From: Hylemonella gracilis str. Niagara R
Lineage (GTDB): Bacteria; Pseudomonadota; Gammaproteobacteria; Burkholderiales; Burkholderiaceae_C
Direction of reading: 5' to 3'
NCBI RefSeq assembly: GCF_000600295.1
Contig: NZ_JEMG01000001.1
Location: 1,219,062-1,283,061 of the forward strand
Length of the DNA: 64,000 nucleotides
The notes under the pieces were generated by a model. The model did not search any database. It was not told the DNA's origin and saw only the letters and a program-made list of their open reading frames with translations. Of the stretch, positions 63,695 to 64,000 are shown one piece after another. The position numbers and the translations under genes were made by a program. The stretch's first letter is position 1, and each line of letters opens with the position of its first letter.

Positions 63695-64000
63695 ATGAGA
63701 AACATCGTGATCCTGATTTCGGGGGGCGGCTCCAACATGGCCGCCATCGTGTGGACCGCCGCGCGCGAGGACTGGAAGACGCGCTTGAATGCCCAGGTGT
63801 CCGCCGTGATCAGCAACAAGGCCGACGCCAAGGGCCTGGTCTTCGCGCAGGGTGAGGGCATCGACACCGCTGTGCTCGACCACAAGGCTTACCCCGATCG
63901 CGAGGCCTTTGACGCGGCGCTGATGCAGGCCATCGACGCCCATGCGCCCGCGCTCGTCGTGCTGGCGGGTTTCATGCGCATCCTCACGCCCGGCTTCGTG
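63695..64000 (+). CDS. purN: Phosphoribosylglycinamide formyltransferase, N-terminal part (3' end outside window)
   Basis: The first 102 residues of PurN, which adds the formyl group from 10-formyltetrahydrofolate to GAR in purine synthesis. MRNIVILISGGGSNMAAI holds the phosphate-binding loop, and SAVISNKADAKGL and VLAGFMRILTPGFV are family segments. The frame is open to the window end. GATAAT ends exactly 7 bases before the ATG and there is no Shine-Dalgarno. It lies on the opposite strand to the acyl-CoA dehydrogenase operon. Confidence 0.96.
   Translation, partial: MRNIVILISGGGSNMAAIVWTAAREDWKTRLNAQVSAVISNKADAKGLVFAQGEGIDTAVLDHKAYPDREAFDAALMQAIDAHAPALVVLAGFMRILTPGFV

Noticed and set aside
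63599-63943. In-frame 115-residue extension of the first acyl-CoA dehydrogenase
   Set aside because: It overlaps the purN coding region on the opposite strand, and homology starts at 63598 behind a good ribosome site.

Overview
This is 64 kb of GC-rich chromosome from a betaproteobacterium, most likely a member of the Comamonadaceae (Burkholderiales). The reasons are the many tripartite tricarboxylate (TctA, TctB, TctC/Bug) and TRAP transporter parts, a purF-metZ-gltX gene string, paired methyl-accepting chemotaxis proteins with C-terminal WESF tails, a palindromic intergenic repeat of a type I associate with this family, and a flagellin that carries a zinc protease domain. From memory, such proteolytic flagellins were reported in Hylemonella gracilis, so Hylemonella or a close relative is my best guess. 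No plasmid, prophage, transposase or CRISPR array is visible. Nearly all of the window is ordinary, tightly packed chromosome.

Layout. Bases 1-3204 hold the 3' end of purF, then metZ and gltX. A tRNA operon (Ala-GGC, Glu-TTC, Asp-GTC) with its own promoter and terminator follows. Bases 3.7-8.2 kb carry a lytic transglycosylase, a luciferase-like monooxygenase, DUF3297, a dienelactone hydrolase, a ZIP metal transporter and a small membrane protein. Bases 8.3-11.4 kb (minus strand) carry a mercaptopyruvate sulfurtransferase, an EamA exporter and a Rieske oxygenase. Next come a GH114-like lipoprotein and the isoprenoid operon xseB-ispA-dxs. At 15.9-21 kb a duplicated keto-acid-type TRAP binding protein faces convergent TRAP permease genes. 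Then come a SenA/EgtB-like enzyme, an AEC carrier, an orphan Bug protein, xerD, a DUF455 protein and two chemoreceptors.

Bases 30.7-36.3 kb look like a zinc-homeostasis locus. It has a Fur/Zur-type regulator, a Zrg-like ABC uptake system (DUF2796 periplasmic protein, ATPase, FtsX-like permease, DUF3299 protein), a divergent flavoprotein across an AT-rich operator, and a second DUF3299 protein. A stand-alone dnaE2 polymerase with a perfect LexA box follows, then a spermidine-synthase-like protein, tctBA, a gamma-glutamyltransferase, transport and redox genes, and a Nudix hydrolase.

The most unusual gene is the predicted flagellinolysin at 49.8-51.5 kb (minus). It has complete flagellin ends enclosing an HExxH metalloprotease and a good candidate sigma-28 promoter, but no other flagellar gene lies nearby. 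The window closes with MarR/Bug divergent genes, a Na/phosphate symporter, lspA-ileS-ribF, an HNH nuclease, a glyoxalase-like protein, two acyl-CoA dehydrogenases and the 5' part of purN.

A recurring pattern is worth noting. Many genes without a Shine-Dalgarno sequence have a -10-like hexamer ending exactly 7 bases before the start codon, which would make their transcripts leaderless.
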